A DNA stretch of 64,000 nt from GCA-2746365 sp963711255 (GTDB lineage Bacteria; Pseudomonadota; Gammaproteobacteria; SZUA-229): NCBI GenBank assembly GCA_963711255.1, contig CAVQDO010000016.1, forward strand, positions 91,600 through 155,599, in the 5' to 3' direction. Numbering within the stretch: the stretch's first letter is position 1; each line of letters starts with the position of its first letter. Made by a program: the position numbers and the translations under genes. Below the pieces are notes generated by a model. It had not been told where the DNA came from and searched no databases. It worked only from the letters and a program-made list of their open reading frames with translations. Below, in pieces: positions 19,410 through 29,243 of the stretch.

Positions 19410-20780
19410 ATGATGGAATTAAACGAACTTACTGCAATATCACCCGTTGATGGCCGCTATGGCTCGAAAACCGCAGCCTTCAGAGATCTCTTTAGTGAGT
19501 ACGGATTAATTAAGCATCGGGTACTGGTCGAAGTACGCTGGTTTCAGGCGCTGGCCAGTCATGACGAAATAACCGAAGTACCGGAACTGGATGCTGAAGC
19601 CAGCAATGTTTTAAATGCTATCGTCGATAATTTTTCAGTGGCAGACGCCGAGCGCGTTAAAACCATCGAGCGAACCACTAATCACGACGTAAAGGCCGTT
19701 GAGTATTTCCTCAAGGAAAAAATTCAGGGCAATGCCATGCTGGAAAGCAGTAATGAATTCTTACATTTTGCCTGTACCTCGGAAGATATTAACAACCTGT
19801 CACATGGCCTGATGTTAAAAGCGGGCCGGGATGATGTTTTATTGCCGGCAATGGACGAAATCATCAACCGCTTAACTGAGCAGGCTCAGGAGTTCGCTGC
19901 CCAGCCTATGCTTAGCCGCACCCACGGCCAAACGGCATCACCGACAACTGTCGGTAAAGAACTGGCTAACGTGGTTTATCGCCTGCGCAGGCAGCGCCAG
20001 CTTGTTGCGGAAACTGAAATACTCGGTAAGGCCAATGGTGCCGTCGGTAACTACAATGCCCATATCAGCGCCTACCCGGATATTGACTGGCCGGCATTCT
20101 CACAACAGTTTATTGAATCGATTGGCCTGCAGATCAATCCATTTACCATCCAGATTGAACCGCATGATTACATGGCAGAAATGTTTGATGCGATCAGCCG
20201 TTTCAATACTATCCTGATCGATTTAAGCCGTGATATCTGGGCATACATTTCCAATGCCTATTTCAAACAGAAAACGGTTGCGGGTGAAATCGGCTCGTCA
20301 ACCATGCCGCATAAAGTAAACCCTATCGACTTTGAAAATGCCGAAGGTAACCTTGGCATTGCCAATGCCCTGCTTGGCCACCTGAGTCAGAAGTTACCTG
20401 TTTCACGCTGGCAACGTGACCTTACTGATTCAACCGTGCTGAGAAATCTTGGCGTTGGTTTTGCCCACAGTTTAATTGCCTACCAGTCGCTACTAAAAGG
20501 CCTGAATAAACTGGAAGTAAATGCCGCTGTCATTGATGCCGACCTTGATTCCAGCTGGGAAGTTCTGGCTGAACCCATACAGACAGTGATGCGCCGTTAC
20601 GGCATTGAAAACCCGTATGAAAAGCTTAAAGAGCTGACACGCGGTAAAACCATTGATCAGCAGGCATTCCAGAAATTTATTGAAGCCCTGGAAATACCCG
20701 AAGATGCACGTAACAAACTGTTGCAGCTGAGCCCGCATAGCTATATTGGTAATGCCGTTGAGCAGACCAAGAAACTGTAA
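19410..20780 (+). CDS. purB: Adenylosuccinate lyase PurB
   Basis: PurB catalyses two fumarate-releasing steps in purine synthesis, on SAICAR and on adenylosuccinate. The 456-residue protein begins MMELNELTAISPVDGRYGSK and carries the signature GSSTMPHKVNPIDFENAEGN near residue 295. Other landmarks are TNHDVKAVEYFLKEK and ACTSEDINNLSHGL. The second ATG at 19413 is equally possible as start. It shares a divergent promoter region with fumC and is followed after 26 bp by roxA, so the two probably form an operon. Confidence 0.97.
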   Translation: MMELNELTAISPVDGRYGSKTAAFRDLFSEYGLIKHRVLVEVRWFQALASHDEITEVPELDAEASNVLNAIVDNFSVADAERVKTIERTTNHDVKAVEYFLKEKIQGNAMLESSNEFLHFACTSEDINNLSHGLMLKAGRDDVLLPAMDEIINRLTEQAQEFAAQPMLSRTHGQTASPTTVGKELANVVYRLRRQRQLVAETEILGKANGAVGNYNAHISAYPDIDWPAFSQQFIESIGLQINPFTIQIEPHDYMAEMFDAISRFNTILIDLSRDIWAYISNAYFKQKTVAGEIGSSTMPHKVNPIDFENAEGNLGIANALLGHLSQKLPVSRWQRDLTDSTVLRNLGVGFAHSLIAYQSLLKGLNKLEVNAAVIDADLDSSWEVLAEPIQTVMRRYGIENPYEKLKELTRGKTIDQQAFQKFIEALEIPEDARNKLLQLSPHSYIGNAVEQTKKL

Positions 20781-20806
20781 CGCAACACAACAGGCAACAG
20801 AGCAGT

Positions 20807-21997
20807 ATGCCAACTGAAAACATTAACCAGACTGTGGAGCATTGCCTGGGCGAAACCAGTACTGATGAATTTTTGTCACAGTACTGGCAAAAGAAGCCGC
20901 TGTTAGTCCGTAACGCTTTCCCCGGATTACAGTCACCGTTATCTGCCGAAGAACTGGCGGGCCTGGCCTGCGAGGAACACGTCAATGCCCGCATCGTATT
21001 ACAGCAGCAGGACGACAAACAGTGGCAGGTCGAGTTTGGGCCGTTCGACGAATCCCGTTTCAGCCAGCTTCCCGAAACTGGCTGGTCACTGCTGGTCAGC
21101 GATGTTGACCGGCATCTCCCTGAAACACAATCGCTACTTAAACCTTTTCGTTTTATCCCTGACTGGCGAATTGATGACCTGATGATCAGCTATGCACCCA
21201 CCGGTGGTTCTGTCGGTGCGCATACTGATGCCTACGATGTTTTTTTAATACAGTTGAGTGGGCAGCGACTGTGGAAAATCAGTGAAAACTTTACTAACGA
21301 AACATTGAACGATACCGACCTCTGTATATTAAAAAGCTTTACCGCCGAACAGGAATGGGTGCTTAATCCGGGAGACATGTTATACCTGCCGCCCAACGTT
21401 GCCCACCACGGTATTGCCCGGCAGGATGACAGCGGCACCAATCAGCACTGCATGACAGCATCGGTCGGCTTTCGCGCACCGTCTTTAAAAACCATGACCA
21501 GCGATTATGTGCATTTTATCAATGAGCATTCAGACAGCACTGCCCGCTATCGTGACAGGAATCCGCAGGTTTCTGCACACCATGCCGAAATTACTGAGGC
21601 CACCGTCAAACATTTTATCGAAGAACTGAAACAGGGACTAACACTGGATAAAGAACATGTAAAACGCTGGCTTGGCCAGTATTGCAGTGACAATAAAGCC
21701 TTTGAAGATTTTGCCAACGAGCCAGGCGATATTGATTTTGATGAACTCAAAGAGATAGCCGAACAAACGGGCCTGTCGCAATCACCCTATTCAAACTTTT
21801 TATTCAGCAAGTCTGGTAGCGGCGCATTATTATTTGTTGATGGCGACAGTTTCGAGGTAAGCCATGCTTTCGCTGCCCTGCTGTGCCAGGAAAATGAGAT
21901 TAACTGGCAACAACTTAATAGCATTATGACTTCCGGCGACAAAGACATTTTACTGGCTTTATTTAACGATGGATCCATCGTTAGTTACCAGGAATAA
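20807..21997 (+). CDS. roxA: Ribosomal protein uL16 3-hydroxylase RoxA (YcfD), JmjC/cupin oxygenase
   Basis: RoxA is a 2-oxoglutarate and Fe(II) dioxygenase that hydroxylates an arginine of ribosomal protein L16. The 396-residue protein opens with FLSQYWQKKPLLVRNAFPG, typical of the family. It has the HxD iron motif in SVGAHTDAYDVFLIQ (His138, Asp140) and a distal His in LPPNVAHHGIA. The C-terminal winged-helix-like region is present, so length is normal. It lies directly behind purB. Linkage of the enzyme to this ribosomal target is from the E. coli family member. Confidence 0.92.
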   Translation: MPTENINQTVEHCLGETSTDEFLSQYWQKKPLLVRNAFPGLQSPLSAEELAGLACEEHVNARIVLQQQDDKQWQVEFGPFDESRFSQLPETGWSLLVSDVDRHLPETQSLLKPFRFIPDWRIDDLMISYAPTGGSVGAHTDAYDVFLIQLSGQRLWKISENFTNETLNDTDLCILKSFTAEQEWVLNPGDMLYLPPNVAHHGIARQDDSGTNQHCMTASVGFRAPSLKTMTSDYVHFINEHSDSTARYRDRNPQVSAHHAEITEATVKHFIEELKQGLTLDKEHVKRWLGQYCSDNKAFEDFANEPGDIDFDELKEIAEQTGLSQSPYSNFLFSKSGSGALLFVDGDSFEVSHAFAALLCQENEINWQQLNSIMTSGDKDILLALFNDGSIVSYQE

Positions 21998-22072
21998 GCA
22001 AATCAACCATGTCCACTAAATGATATAACAGAGCCTTACGGCACTTAGCTTAAGAGAAACAGCTTGTCTTGT

Positions 22073-22153
22073 CGTCATTGCGAGCGGCAGCGCGGCAATC
22101 TTCTGACTTCAACGCCGCTGCCTGAGATTGCCGCGCTGCCGCTCGCAATGACG
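22073..22153. repeat. Large perfect inverted repeat (intergenic palindromic element)
   Basis: Two perfectly complementary 29-bp arms at 22073-22101 and 22125-22153 flank a 23-bp centre. The outer end reads cgtcattgcgagcggcag. It sits after roxA and could form a very stable hairpin. Sequences starting gtcattgcgagcg are a recurrent type of intergenic palindrome in many bacterial genomes, possibly a MITE-like element. No T-run follows, so it is not a classical terminator. Confidence 0.85.
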
Positions 22154-22218
22154 CAGCTTTGCTCTTTCAAGTCTTAAGTAAGCACCATTAATAACCAACT
22201 CCTATAGTAATTATTCAG

Positions 22219-22662
22219 ATGCCAGAACAGAAGACAAACCCGAAGATTCAAATTCGTATCGCCAGCTGGACAGACGATAAAGAGGCTTTGTCGGCTATAC
22301 GTAAACAGGTCTTTATCGACGAACAAATGGTGCCTGAAGAACTGGAATGGGATGAATATGATGATTTATCGACACATTACCTGGCCACTCTCAATGGTGA
22401 AGCAATAGCAAGCGCTCGGCTAAAATCCGATGGCCAGATTGGCCGCATGGCAGTATTGCCTCTGTATCGAAACAGGGGAACTGGCAGCAAGCTGCTCAAC
22501 TTTGTCTTAAAAGATGCAACAGCTAAAATGATAAAGCAGGTGTATTTGCACGCCCAGGTTAGCGCCATGCTGTTTTATGAAAAACACGGCTTTACAGCAA
22601 AAGGAGAAATATTTTACGAAGCAAATATCCCACATCAGGAAATGTTGAAAAAAATCTGCTAA
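22219..22662 (+). CDS. GNAT-family N-acetyltransferase
   Basis: The 147-residue protein has the GNAT fold. IRKQVFIDEQMVPEELEWD is in the N-terminal part, and the acetyl-CoA loop region IGRMAVLPLYRNRGTGSKLL follows at about 74-93. FYEKHGFTAKGEIF and HQEML end the fold. It resembles the YjcF/ElaA-like group, whose substrates are mostly unknown. The next gene starts 39 bp later on the same strand and is probably a functional partner. Confidence 0.88.
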   Translation: MPEQKTNPKIQIRIASWTDDKEALSAIRKQVFIDEQMVPEELEWDEYDDLSTHYLATLNGEAIASARLKSDGQIGRMAVLPLYRNRGTGSKLLNFVLKDATAKMIKQVYLHAQVSAMLFYEKHGFTAKGEIFYEANIPHQEMLKKIC

Positions 22663-22701
22663 ATATACTCATATAATAATAAAAATAAATGAGTATAAAT
22701 T

Positions 22702-23250
22702 ATGTTGATCATACCCTCTCAGCCAGTGGCTAAAGAGCTGCCTATGTTTTATAAACTCGGCGAAACCAAAGCTGAAGTCGAAATCAATACGGTTAAAGCC
22801 AATAAAAGCGCCGCAGTATCCCTGGTAAAACAGGCTCGCTACAGTATCGATATTTTCACCCAGGATCTGGATAGTGCAATCTATAATAACCCGGAATTTG
22901 AACAGTCTATTTTTAACCTGGCGCGCAGGCACCCGAACACAAGGATTCGAATCCTTGTTAAGGATTCCAGAAAAGCCGCACAAAATGGCCACTGCCTGAT
23001 TCGCCAGGCACAGAAATTAACCAGCTCGGTTTTTATTCATAACCCCTCTCATGAATACAGGGATGAGCAGTGTGCTTTTATGGTGGTTGATAAGCTTGGC
23101 CTGCTATATCGTAGTTCGGCAACAAACGAAAGCTATAAAGCTAATGTAAACTTCATGTCACCAATGCGCGCCGGAAAATTGACCGACTTTTTCAACGATG
23201 CATGGGCACATAGCACACCCGATGTCCAAACACGTCGAATTTACATGTAA
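22702..23250 (+). CDS. PLD-like (DUF7931-type) protein of unknown function
   Basis: The 182-residue protein reads like one half of a phospholipase-D fold: VSLVKQARYSIDIFTQDLDS, then RIRILVKDSRKAAQNGHCL, then CAFMVVDKLGLLYR. It lacks the catalytic HxKxxxxD motif, so enzymatic activity is doubtful. It follows the GNAT gene by 39 bp, and such genes are often found beside or fused to GNAT domains. The likeness to DUF7931 is from memory of the pattern, not a search. Confidence 0.65.
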   Translation: MLIIPSQPVAKELPMFYKLGETKAEVEINTVKANKSAAVSLVKQARYSIDIFTQDLDSAIYNNPEFEQSIFNLARRHPNTRIRILVKDSRKAAQNGHCLIRQAQKLTSSVFIHNPSHEYRDEQCAFMVVDKLGLLYRSSATNESYKANVNFMSPMRAGKLTDFFNDAWAHSTPDVQTRRIYM

Positions 23251-23295
23251 TTGCCAGTCTTTTTTATTTCGCCTGAAACCAGGAAGGATCAGGCG

Positions 23296-25695
23296 TTAGG
23301 CATCTTCAAGCGCCTGAGGGCGACCAAGATAGTAACCCTGCACATAATTCACACCGATTTCCTTCAACGCCAATAATGTTGATTCATCTTCAACATGCTC
23401 AGCAATAGTCCTTAGGCCCATTACCTTGCCAACCTGCTGTATCGATTCCACCATTGCCCTGTCGATGCTGTCACTACATATATCTTTAACAAAACAACCA
23501 TCAATTTTCAGATAATTAACCGGTAATGTTTTCAGGTAAGCGAATGAACTTAAGCCACTACCAAAATCATCCAGTGCAAATTTACAGCCATAGTTCTTTA
23601 ATTCATTAATAAAAATCGTTGCTTTAGTCAGGTTGCTGATTGCCACCGTTTCAGTAATTTCAAAACAGACATTGGCCAGTGAAATGTTATGGATATTCTT
23701 TTCCTGAAGTATAAAGTCAAGCAGCGAACTATCGTTGATTGAATCACCCGATAAATTTATCGCGAAAACTCGATCAGTACCTTTTACCGGGTCAGCAGGA
23801 TTATTCTTTCCCATGTACCTGAATACTTTTCGAATAACCCAGCGATCGATATCCGGCATAATGCCATAACGCTCTGCTGCAGGGATGAATGCACCAGGAG
23901 GAATGATATTGTCATCGTCATCTATCATTCTTAATAATATTTCAAGGTGACCCCTGTTTTGATCACTGACACTTACAATGGGCTGCTGATACAGTTGAAA
24001 GCGATTTTCTTCGAGTGCTGTGGATATCCGTGCAGTCCAGTGCATCTGGCCATAACGTTCAGTTACCGCCGCATCTGAAGGTTCGTAGACATGCACACGA
24101 TTACGGCCGGAATCTTTAGCTGCATAACAGGCCATATCTGCCGCACTCAACACCTGGGCCATATCTGAGTTATCGGCATTGATCCCTATTACACCAATGC
24201 TGACACCAATTTCAAAAGTTTTATCATCCCAGATAAAGCGGTAGTCCTTGATTTTCTGCCGGACTTTATCAGCGATAGTCGATGCCTGTTTCAGGCCGCA
24301 GTTCTGCAGAATAATACCGAATTCATCACCGCCAAGGCGCGCAACAATATCGCCTGTACGCAACACTTCATTGATTAACGATGGCAATTGTTTCAGCAAC
24401 TCGTCGCCGGCGACATGCCCGCAGGTATCATTAACAATCTTAAAATTATCCAGATCAAGATAAAACAGCGTATGATGCCTGTCTTCTTCACGGACATTGA
24501 TTAAGATTTCTTCAAGATATTCTTCGAATTTACGACGATTATATAAACCGGTCAGCAGGTCATGACTTGCCTGGTAGGACAGCTGCCGGGTCAAACGCCG
24601 GGTGTGGCTGACATCCTGAATAACCATTACCGCACCCATAAGATCACCACTCTCTGTTTTCATTGGCGCTATCGATGCTTCAATTGAGATAATTGAATCG
24701 TCCATTGCAATTAATGAGGAGTGATCGGGCAGGTGGACAATGTTTCCTGTTACAAAACACTCGTGCAGGGCATCATCGATTGCCTCACCGCTTACTTCAT
24801 CAACGATGTTAAAAACCTTGTTAAATTTTCTGCCGATAATATTCCTGGTATCACAGGCCAGTAACTTTTCACCTGCTGGATTCATGTAGACAATGCGTTC
24901 ACTGATATCAACTGTCACAACCGAGTCAGTAATGGAATATAAAGTAACTTCCGCGCGTTCTTTTTCTATTCCCAGTGCAATCTCTGATTCAGAAGCACGC
25001 TCCAATGCTTGCAGCGCATCATCTTTATGCGACAGAATGGCTTCAATGGCATCATTAATGAATTTACCAAGGTAGCCAAATTCATCTGCCCTGCTTTCAT
25101 CAAACCTGACACTTTCATTGCCTTTTGAAAACATCTCCGCGGTTGTTACCATTTTCTGGAAAGGCGCAGCCAGCATTGACTGCAAGATGCGCTGTAATAA
25201 CAAACCAAATATAAAAACACCCAGGCCAATTGATAGCAGGAAATTTTTTCGTATATTCGATATTACTATCTCGGTACCAGCGCAGTATATTTCAATCTTG
25301 ATCGCGTGTAGTTGGTTTGAGCTGGACGGGAAATAATGCAGTAGATACTCATACTTATCGTCACTTTCTTCTACCATGCCAATTGATATCGATTTATCAC
25401 CCTCGTAAAGGCGAATTGCATGAAAACCAAACTCATCCATATGCTCGTTTACTTTTGAACGGATACGGCCTGCCGCTTTTTCCAATACAGGTGGTTCTGA
25501 AAATTGCTCAACAATTTCTTCTATTTCATAGGAGATAATAATAGCTTCTTCCATGTTCTCTGCCGCCAGGTCTGACTCCGCCCTGGACAGAATTACCACG
25601 GCTAACAGTAAACCAACGAAAACCAGGCCCCAGAAAACCAGGCCAGTAATTCGTGCTGGAAGTTTTACCTCGAATTTTTGTATTTCTTCCGACAT
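23296..25695 (-). CDS. Membrane GGDEF-EAL protein with HAMP and PAS domains
   Basis: The 799-residue protein has a transmembrane helix near 13-34, a periplasmic sensor region, and a second helix near 151-171. HAMP (about 172-228), PAS (about 250-365), GGDEF and EAL domains follow. GGDEF is intact at 455-459 with an RTGD I-site just before it. The EAL motif reads EIL, with Glu585 kept. The other catalytic acids are seen in CFEITET, FALDDFGSGLSSF, LKIDG and TIAEHVED. Both making and breaking c-di-GMP are possible. A membrane-protein gene lies 62 bp upstream on the same strand. Its 3' end converges on the PLD-like gene, with a small hairpin (23270-23295) between them. Confidence 0.9.
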   Translation of the reverse strand: MSEEIQKFEVKLPARITGLVFWGLVFVGLLLAVVILSRAESDLAAENMEEAIIISYEIEEIVEQFSEPPVLEKAAGRIRSKVNEHMDEFGFHAIRLYEGDKSISIGMVEESDDKYEYLLHYFPSSSNQLHAIKIEIYCAGTEIVISNIRKNFLLSIGLGVFIFGLLLQRILQSMLAAPFQKMVTTAEMFSKGNESVRFDESRADEFGYLGKFINDAIEAILSHKDDALQALERASESEIALGIEKERAEVTLYSITDSVVTVDISERIVYMNPAGEKLLACDTRNIIGRKFNKVFNIVDEVSGEAIDDALHECFVTGNIVHLPDHSSLIAMDDSIISIEASIAPMKTESGDLMGAVMVIQDVSHTRRLTRQLSYQASHDLLTGLYNRRKFEEYLEEILINVREEDRHHTLFYLDLDNFKIVNDTCGHVAGDELLKQLPSLINEVLRTGDIVARLGGDEFGIILQNCGLKQASTIADKVRQKIKDYRFIWDDKTFEIGVSIGVIGINADNSDMAQVLSAADMACYAAKDSGRNRVHVYEPSDAAVTERYGQMHWTARISTALEENRFQLYQQPIVSVSDQNRGHLEILLRMIDDDDNIIPPGAFIPAAERYGIMPDIDRWVIRKVFRYMGKNNPADPVKGTDRVFAINLSGDSINDSSLLDFILQEKNIHNISLANVCFEITETVAISNLTKATIFINELKNYGCKFALDDFGSGLSSFAYLKTLPVNYLKIDGCFVKDICSDSIDRAMVESIQQVGKVMGLRTIAEHVEDESTLLALKEIGVNYVQGYYLGRPQALEDA

Positions 25696-25757
25696 CCAGT
25701 CGATCTCTAACAGAGCTTAGCGGCAGGTATAGTGCTAGAACATTGAATTTTCATGAA

Positions 25758-26153
25758 CTATTTGAATCCCAGCCATTTTAAAAATAATAATACCGGGCAA
25801 ACACTGCTGACACCGGCGCCCAGGATGGCAAAACCCATAAACCATGGAAAAAACCAGACCATCTCAAAGTTATATTCGTTTAATAATATAAAAGAGCCGC
25901 CCAGCATAATGGCAACAACAATGCGCCATGCCCTGAATGAATCAAAGTTTATACGTTGCGGTGATTGAAAATAAACCAGGCCAGCTGGAACAGGAGTATT
26001 GCTGACTTTCTGACTTATGGTTGTTAATCTCAGGTTAAAGACGCCTTCAATAACCAGCCACAGACTTAACAGGTAGATCATGATATCTACCTCAAAATAA
26101 AGCCCGATCAGGATATACGCCCCGACAAAAAATAAAAATACGCGTTCACTCAT
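25758..26153 (-). CDS. Small integral membrane protein of unknown function
   Basis: The 131-residue protein has about four hydrophobic segments. The last stretch, AGVSSVCPVLLFLKWLGF, resembles the end of DUF2892/YgaP-like membrane proteins, which share a GxCP...LG tail. No function is known. It is on the same strand as, and 62 bp upstream of, the GGDEF-EAL gene. pyrD lies 221 bp further upstream on the same strand, and that gap shows nothing notable. Confidence 0.6.
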   Translation of the reverse strand: MSERVFLFFVGAYILIGLYFEVDIMIYLLSLWLVIEGVFNLRLTTISQKVSNTPVPAGLVYFQSPQRINFDSFRAWRIVVAIMLGGSFILLNEYNFEMVWFFPWFMGFAILGAGVSSVCPVLLFLKWLGFK

Positions 26154-26374
26154 AGCCAGACCTCATAACGATGTTAAAAAGAATAGCCATCCGCTTCGAT
26201 TAAATACTTGTTTATCCGTCAGGAAAACCTATAATCAAACGCTAACACACTGTTTTTATTAATTTATTTAAAAGTGCTATCCACCCAGTATATATAGCAG
26301 ATTTTGCACAAATTATTGGATATCAGGTATATTCACCAGCCAAGGCGAGCAATCAAAATCTAACGAGATACTGC

Positions 26375-27427
26375 TTATCTGGCGGCTTTAATGTGACCCG
26401 CACAGTCACGGGCACAGTCATGAATTAAACCGGGACCAGAATAGATAAAGCCGGTATAGATCTGTACCAGGCTGGCACCAGCGTTAAGCTTTTCGAGTGC
26501 ATCGGCTGATGAAGAAATACCGCCAACTGCAATTACAGGCATTTTACCGTCTAGCTGCTTGAGCAGTTTTTTCAAAATAGTAGTTGTTAATTCAAAGACT
26601 GGTTGACCGCTTAAGCCACCCGCTTCACTGGCAATTTCTTTAGACAATAATGTCGAAGGCCGACTATTACTTGTGTTAGTGGCAATCACCGCGTCAATTT
26701 CTGCCGATATTAGTCGCTGCGCGATATCTGCAATTTCGTCATCATCAAGATCGGGGGCTATTTTTACCGCTAATGGAACATAGCGCTGATATTGCTCTTT
26801 CAGTTCTGCCTGGCAGTTTTTTAATTGCCGCAGCAATTCACTCAGTCCTTCGCCATGCTGCAGCTTTCTTAATCCCGGCGTATTCGGCGATGAAATATTA
26901 ATGGTAATGTAATCGGCGTACGAGTAAACCTGCTGCATACAGGCGAGATAATCATCTGCCGCATTTTCCAGCGGGGTATCCTTATTTTTACCAATATTTA
27001 TACCCAGGATGCAGCGCCCATTTTTCTGCGTGTACCAACGGCTTTGTTTAACATGCTTAATAAGAGCATCGACACCTTCATTATTGAATCCCATTCGATT
27101 AATAATAGCATTGTCGGCCTGCAGTCGAAAAAGTCGTGGCTTTTCATTACCCGGTTGTGATAAAGGCGTTACTGTACCCACTTCGATAAAGCCAAATCCA
27201 CACTGCGCCAGTGCATCAATATGTTTAGCATCTTTATCCAGGCCTGCGGCAAGTCCAATCGCATTAGGGAATGTAATACCCATTACGGTAACAGGCACAT
27301 CGATACGATTTTTTACAAAAAGTTTTAATAAACCCAGTGAATTAATAAGGCTTAGCATATTTAATGAAAAAACATGAATCGTTTCGGCATCAAATAAAAA
27401 CAAAATTCGTCGGATTATTGAATACAT
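26375..27427 (-). CDS. pyrD: Dihydroorotate dehydrogenase (quinone), class 2
   Basis: PyrD oxidises dihydroorotate to orotate and passes electrons to quinone at the inner membrane. The 350-residue protein has the class 2 N-terminal extension (YSIIRRILFLFDAETIHVFS). It continues with FPNAIGLAAGLDKDAKHIDA, ITINISSPNTPGLRKLQ with the active-site Ser region, and GGISSSADALEKLNAGASLVQIYTG. It follows recJ after 4 bp on the same strand and probably closes an rnr-rlmB-rpfE-recJ-pyrD unit. Confidence 0.96.
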   Translation of the reverse strand: MYSIIRRILFLFDAETIHVFSLNMLSLINSLGLLKLFVKNRIDVPVTVMGITFPNAIGLAAGLDKDAKHIDALAQCGFGFIEVGTVTPLSQPGNEKPRLFRLQADNAIINRMGFNNEGVDALIKHVKQSRWYTQKNGRCILGINIGKNKDTPLENAADDYLACMQQVYSYADYITINISSPNTPGLRKLQHGEGLSELLRQLKNCQAELKEQYQRYVPLAVKIAPDLDDDEIADIAQRLISAEIDAVIATNTSNSRPSTLLSKEIASEAGGLSGQPVFELTTTILKKLLKQLDGKMPVIAVGGISSSADALEKLNAGASLVQIYTGFIYSGPGLIHDCARDCAGHIKAAR

Positions 27428-27431
27428 AAAT

Positions 27432-29243
27432 TTATACTGCCTCGATATGCTGGATGATCAGCTGTAAAGTACGTTTACCCCGGAACTCATTCACATCCAG
27501 CCGATAGACAGCACGGATGCTGTCATCACCCGCAGGCAGATCGGCATCGGTTTTATTAAAGGCGATAGCTGCATAACATTCACCACTATCTTCTTTGGCC
27601 AGATCCAGCTTCAGATGCTTTTCACCGACAATTCGCCAGTTCATCACTTTGAAAACATCATCAAATACCGGTTCAGGAAAGCATTGCCCCCAGGGACTGG
27701 CATACTTGAACAATTCTGACGTTTCAATATTCATATAAGCATCGTCGACCGCACCATCGGTTTCGCTCAGACTCTCAAGATCCTGCGGCCTTAACATATC
27801 ACTTACCTGCTCGGTAAATGCCTGCTGAAACAGGCCAAAGCTATCCTGCTTAATGGTTAAACCCGCTGCCATCGCGTGGCCGCCAAATTTATCAATAAGG
27901 CCTTCATGCCGCTTTGATATTAAATCCAGCACATCACGCATATGCAATCCCGGTATCGAACGGCCTGATCCTTTTATCTCGCCGTTACCCGCATCAGCAA
28001 AAGCAATGACCGGGCGATGAAATTTTTCCTTTATTCTTGATGCCAGCAGTCCAACTACACCCTGGTGCCATTGTTCATCAAACAGTGCCAGCGCTTTTGG
28101 TATTGATTCACTGTCACCTAGCATTTTTAATTGCTGCTCTAAAAGACTGCTTGCCTGCTGCAGCATCTCGCCTTCTATTTCTCGGCGTTGCAGATTCATC
28201 TGGTTTAATGTTGCTGCGTATTTGAATGCCAGCTCATAATCATCACTGAGCAAACACTCTATTCCAATCGACATATCATCCAGCCGGCCCGCCGCGTTCA
28301 GGCGCGGACCGATAATAAAGCCAAAGTCCTGGGACGAGCAGCCTTCAATCGACTTGCCGGCTATGGTCAGTAATGCATTTATGCCGGCGCAGGCTTTATT
28401 AGCGCGAATTCGCTGCAGGCCGTACTCAACCAGTATCCGGTTATTATCATCCAGCGGCACCACATCGGCCACTGTACCCAGCGCAACCAGGTCTAAAAAC
28501 CCTGCCATATTAGGCTCAACCGGTGCTGATGATACCGTCTTGTCAAACCACTTTTTCTCCCGCAAGGCGGCGCGCACTGCCAGCATCAAATAAAATGCTA
28601 CGCCAACACCGGCAATGGTTTTAGCTGGGAACGCACAACCCGGTTGATTGGGATTAACAATTGCTGCTGCATCGGGAAGTTTATCGCCGGCAAGATGATG
28701 GTCGGTCACCACCACCTGAATACCCAGATCGTTTGCCCGCTGCACACCTTCAATACTTGAAATACCATTGTCGACGGTGATAATCAGGTCAGGCTTCTTC
28801 CTGTCTTTAACTTCTTCATAGTCAGACAAACCGGCAGCAACATCGACAATCTGTGTGCTTAAGCCATAGCCAAAATCAAATCGGTTGGGTACAAGATAAT
28901 CAATACAGCTTGCGCCAAAAGCTTTTAGTGTGCGAATCATTACCGCACAGGAAGTCGCACCATCTGCATCAAAATCGCCGACGATAAGAATATTTTTATT
29001 TTCCATGATGGCGCTGGCGACAATCTCAGACGCCACATCAATATCTTTCAACAAGGAATAATCAAGCAGATCATGCAGACTGTAATTCACCTGCTGCAGT
29101 TGTGTAACACCTCGATTGGCGTATACTTTTTTAAGCAGCGGGTGCAAATCACTGTTCAGTAATTCATCACTGACATCACTATCCCTGCGGACAATAGAGG
29201 TGCCAGCGGAGTGCTGTATTGTTTGATCAGTAACTGTTGACAT
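27432..29243 (-). CDS. recJ: Single-stranded-DNA-specific exonuclease RecJ
   Basis: RecJ is the 5'-3' ssDNA exonuclease of RecF-pathway recombination and mismatch repair. The start at 29243 (MSTVTDQT) is chosen over 29279, which would add 12 residues. Either overlaps the upstream gene. The motifs GDFDADGATSCAV and VVVTDHHLAGDKLPDAAAIV (DHH) give the metal-binding site, and the DHHA1 part contains GGHAMAAGLTI. The length of about 603 residues is typical. It overlaps the RpfE-like gene by 17 bp, so expression is coupled. Confidence 0.95.
   Translation of the reverse strand: MSTVTDQTIQHSAGTSIVRRDSDVSDELLNSDLHPLLKKVYANRGVTQLQQVNYSLHDLLDYSLLKDIDVASEIVASAIMENKNILIVGDFDADGATSCAVMIRTLKAFGASCIDYLVPNRFDFGYGLSTQIVDVAAGLSDYEEVKDRKKPDLIITVDNGISSIEGVQRANDLGIQVVVTDHHLAGDKLPDAAAIVNPNQPGCAFPAKTIAGVGVAFYLMLAVRAALREKKWFDKTVSSAPVEPNMAGFLDLVALGTVADVVPLDDNNRILVEYGLQRIRANKACAGINALLTIAGKSIEGCSSQDFGFIIGPRLNAAGRLDDMSIGIECLLSDDYELAFKYAATLNQMNLQRREIEGEMLQQASSLLEQQLKMLGDSESIPKALALFDEQWHQGVVGLLASRIKEKFHRPVIAFADAGNGEIKGSGRSIPGLHMRDVLDLISKRHEGLIDKFGGHAMAAGLTIKQDSFGLFQQAFTEQVSDMLRPQDLESLSETDGAVDDAYMNIETSELFKYASPWGQCFPEPVFDDVFKVMNWRIVGEKHLKLDLAKEDSGECYAAIAFNKTDADLPAGDDSIRAVYRLDVNEFRGKRTLQLIIQHIEAV

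Noticed and set aside
23270..23295. Terminator between the PLD-like and GGDEF-EAL genes
   Set aside because: The hairpin has a 7-bp stem and no T-run on either strand in the right place.
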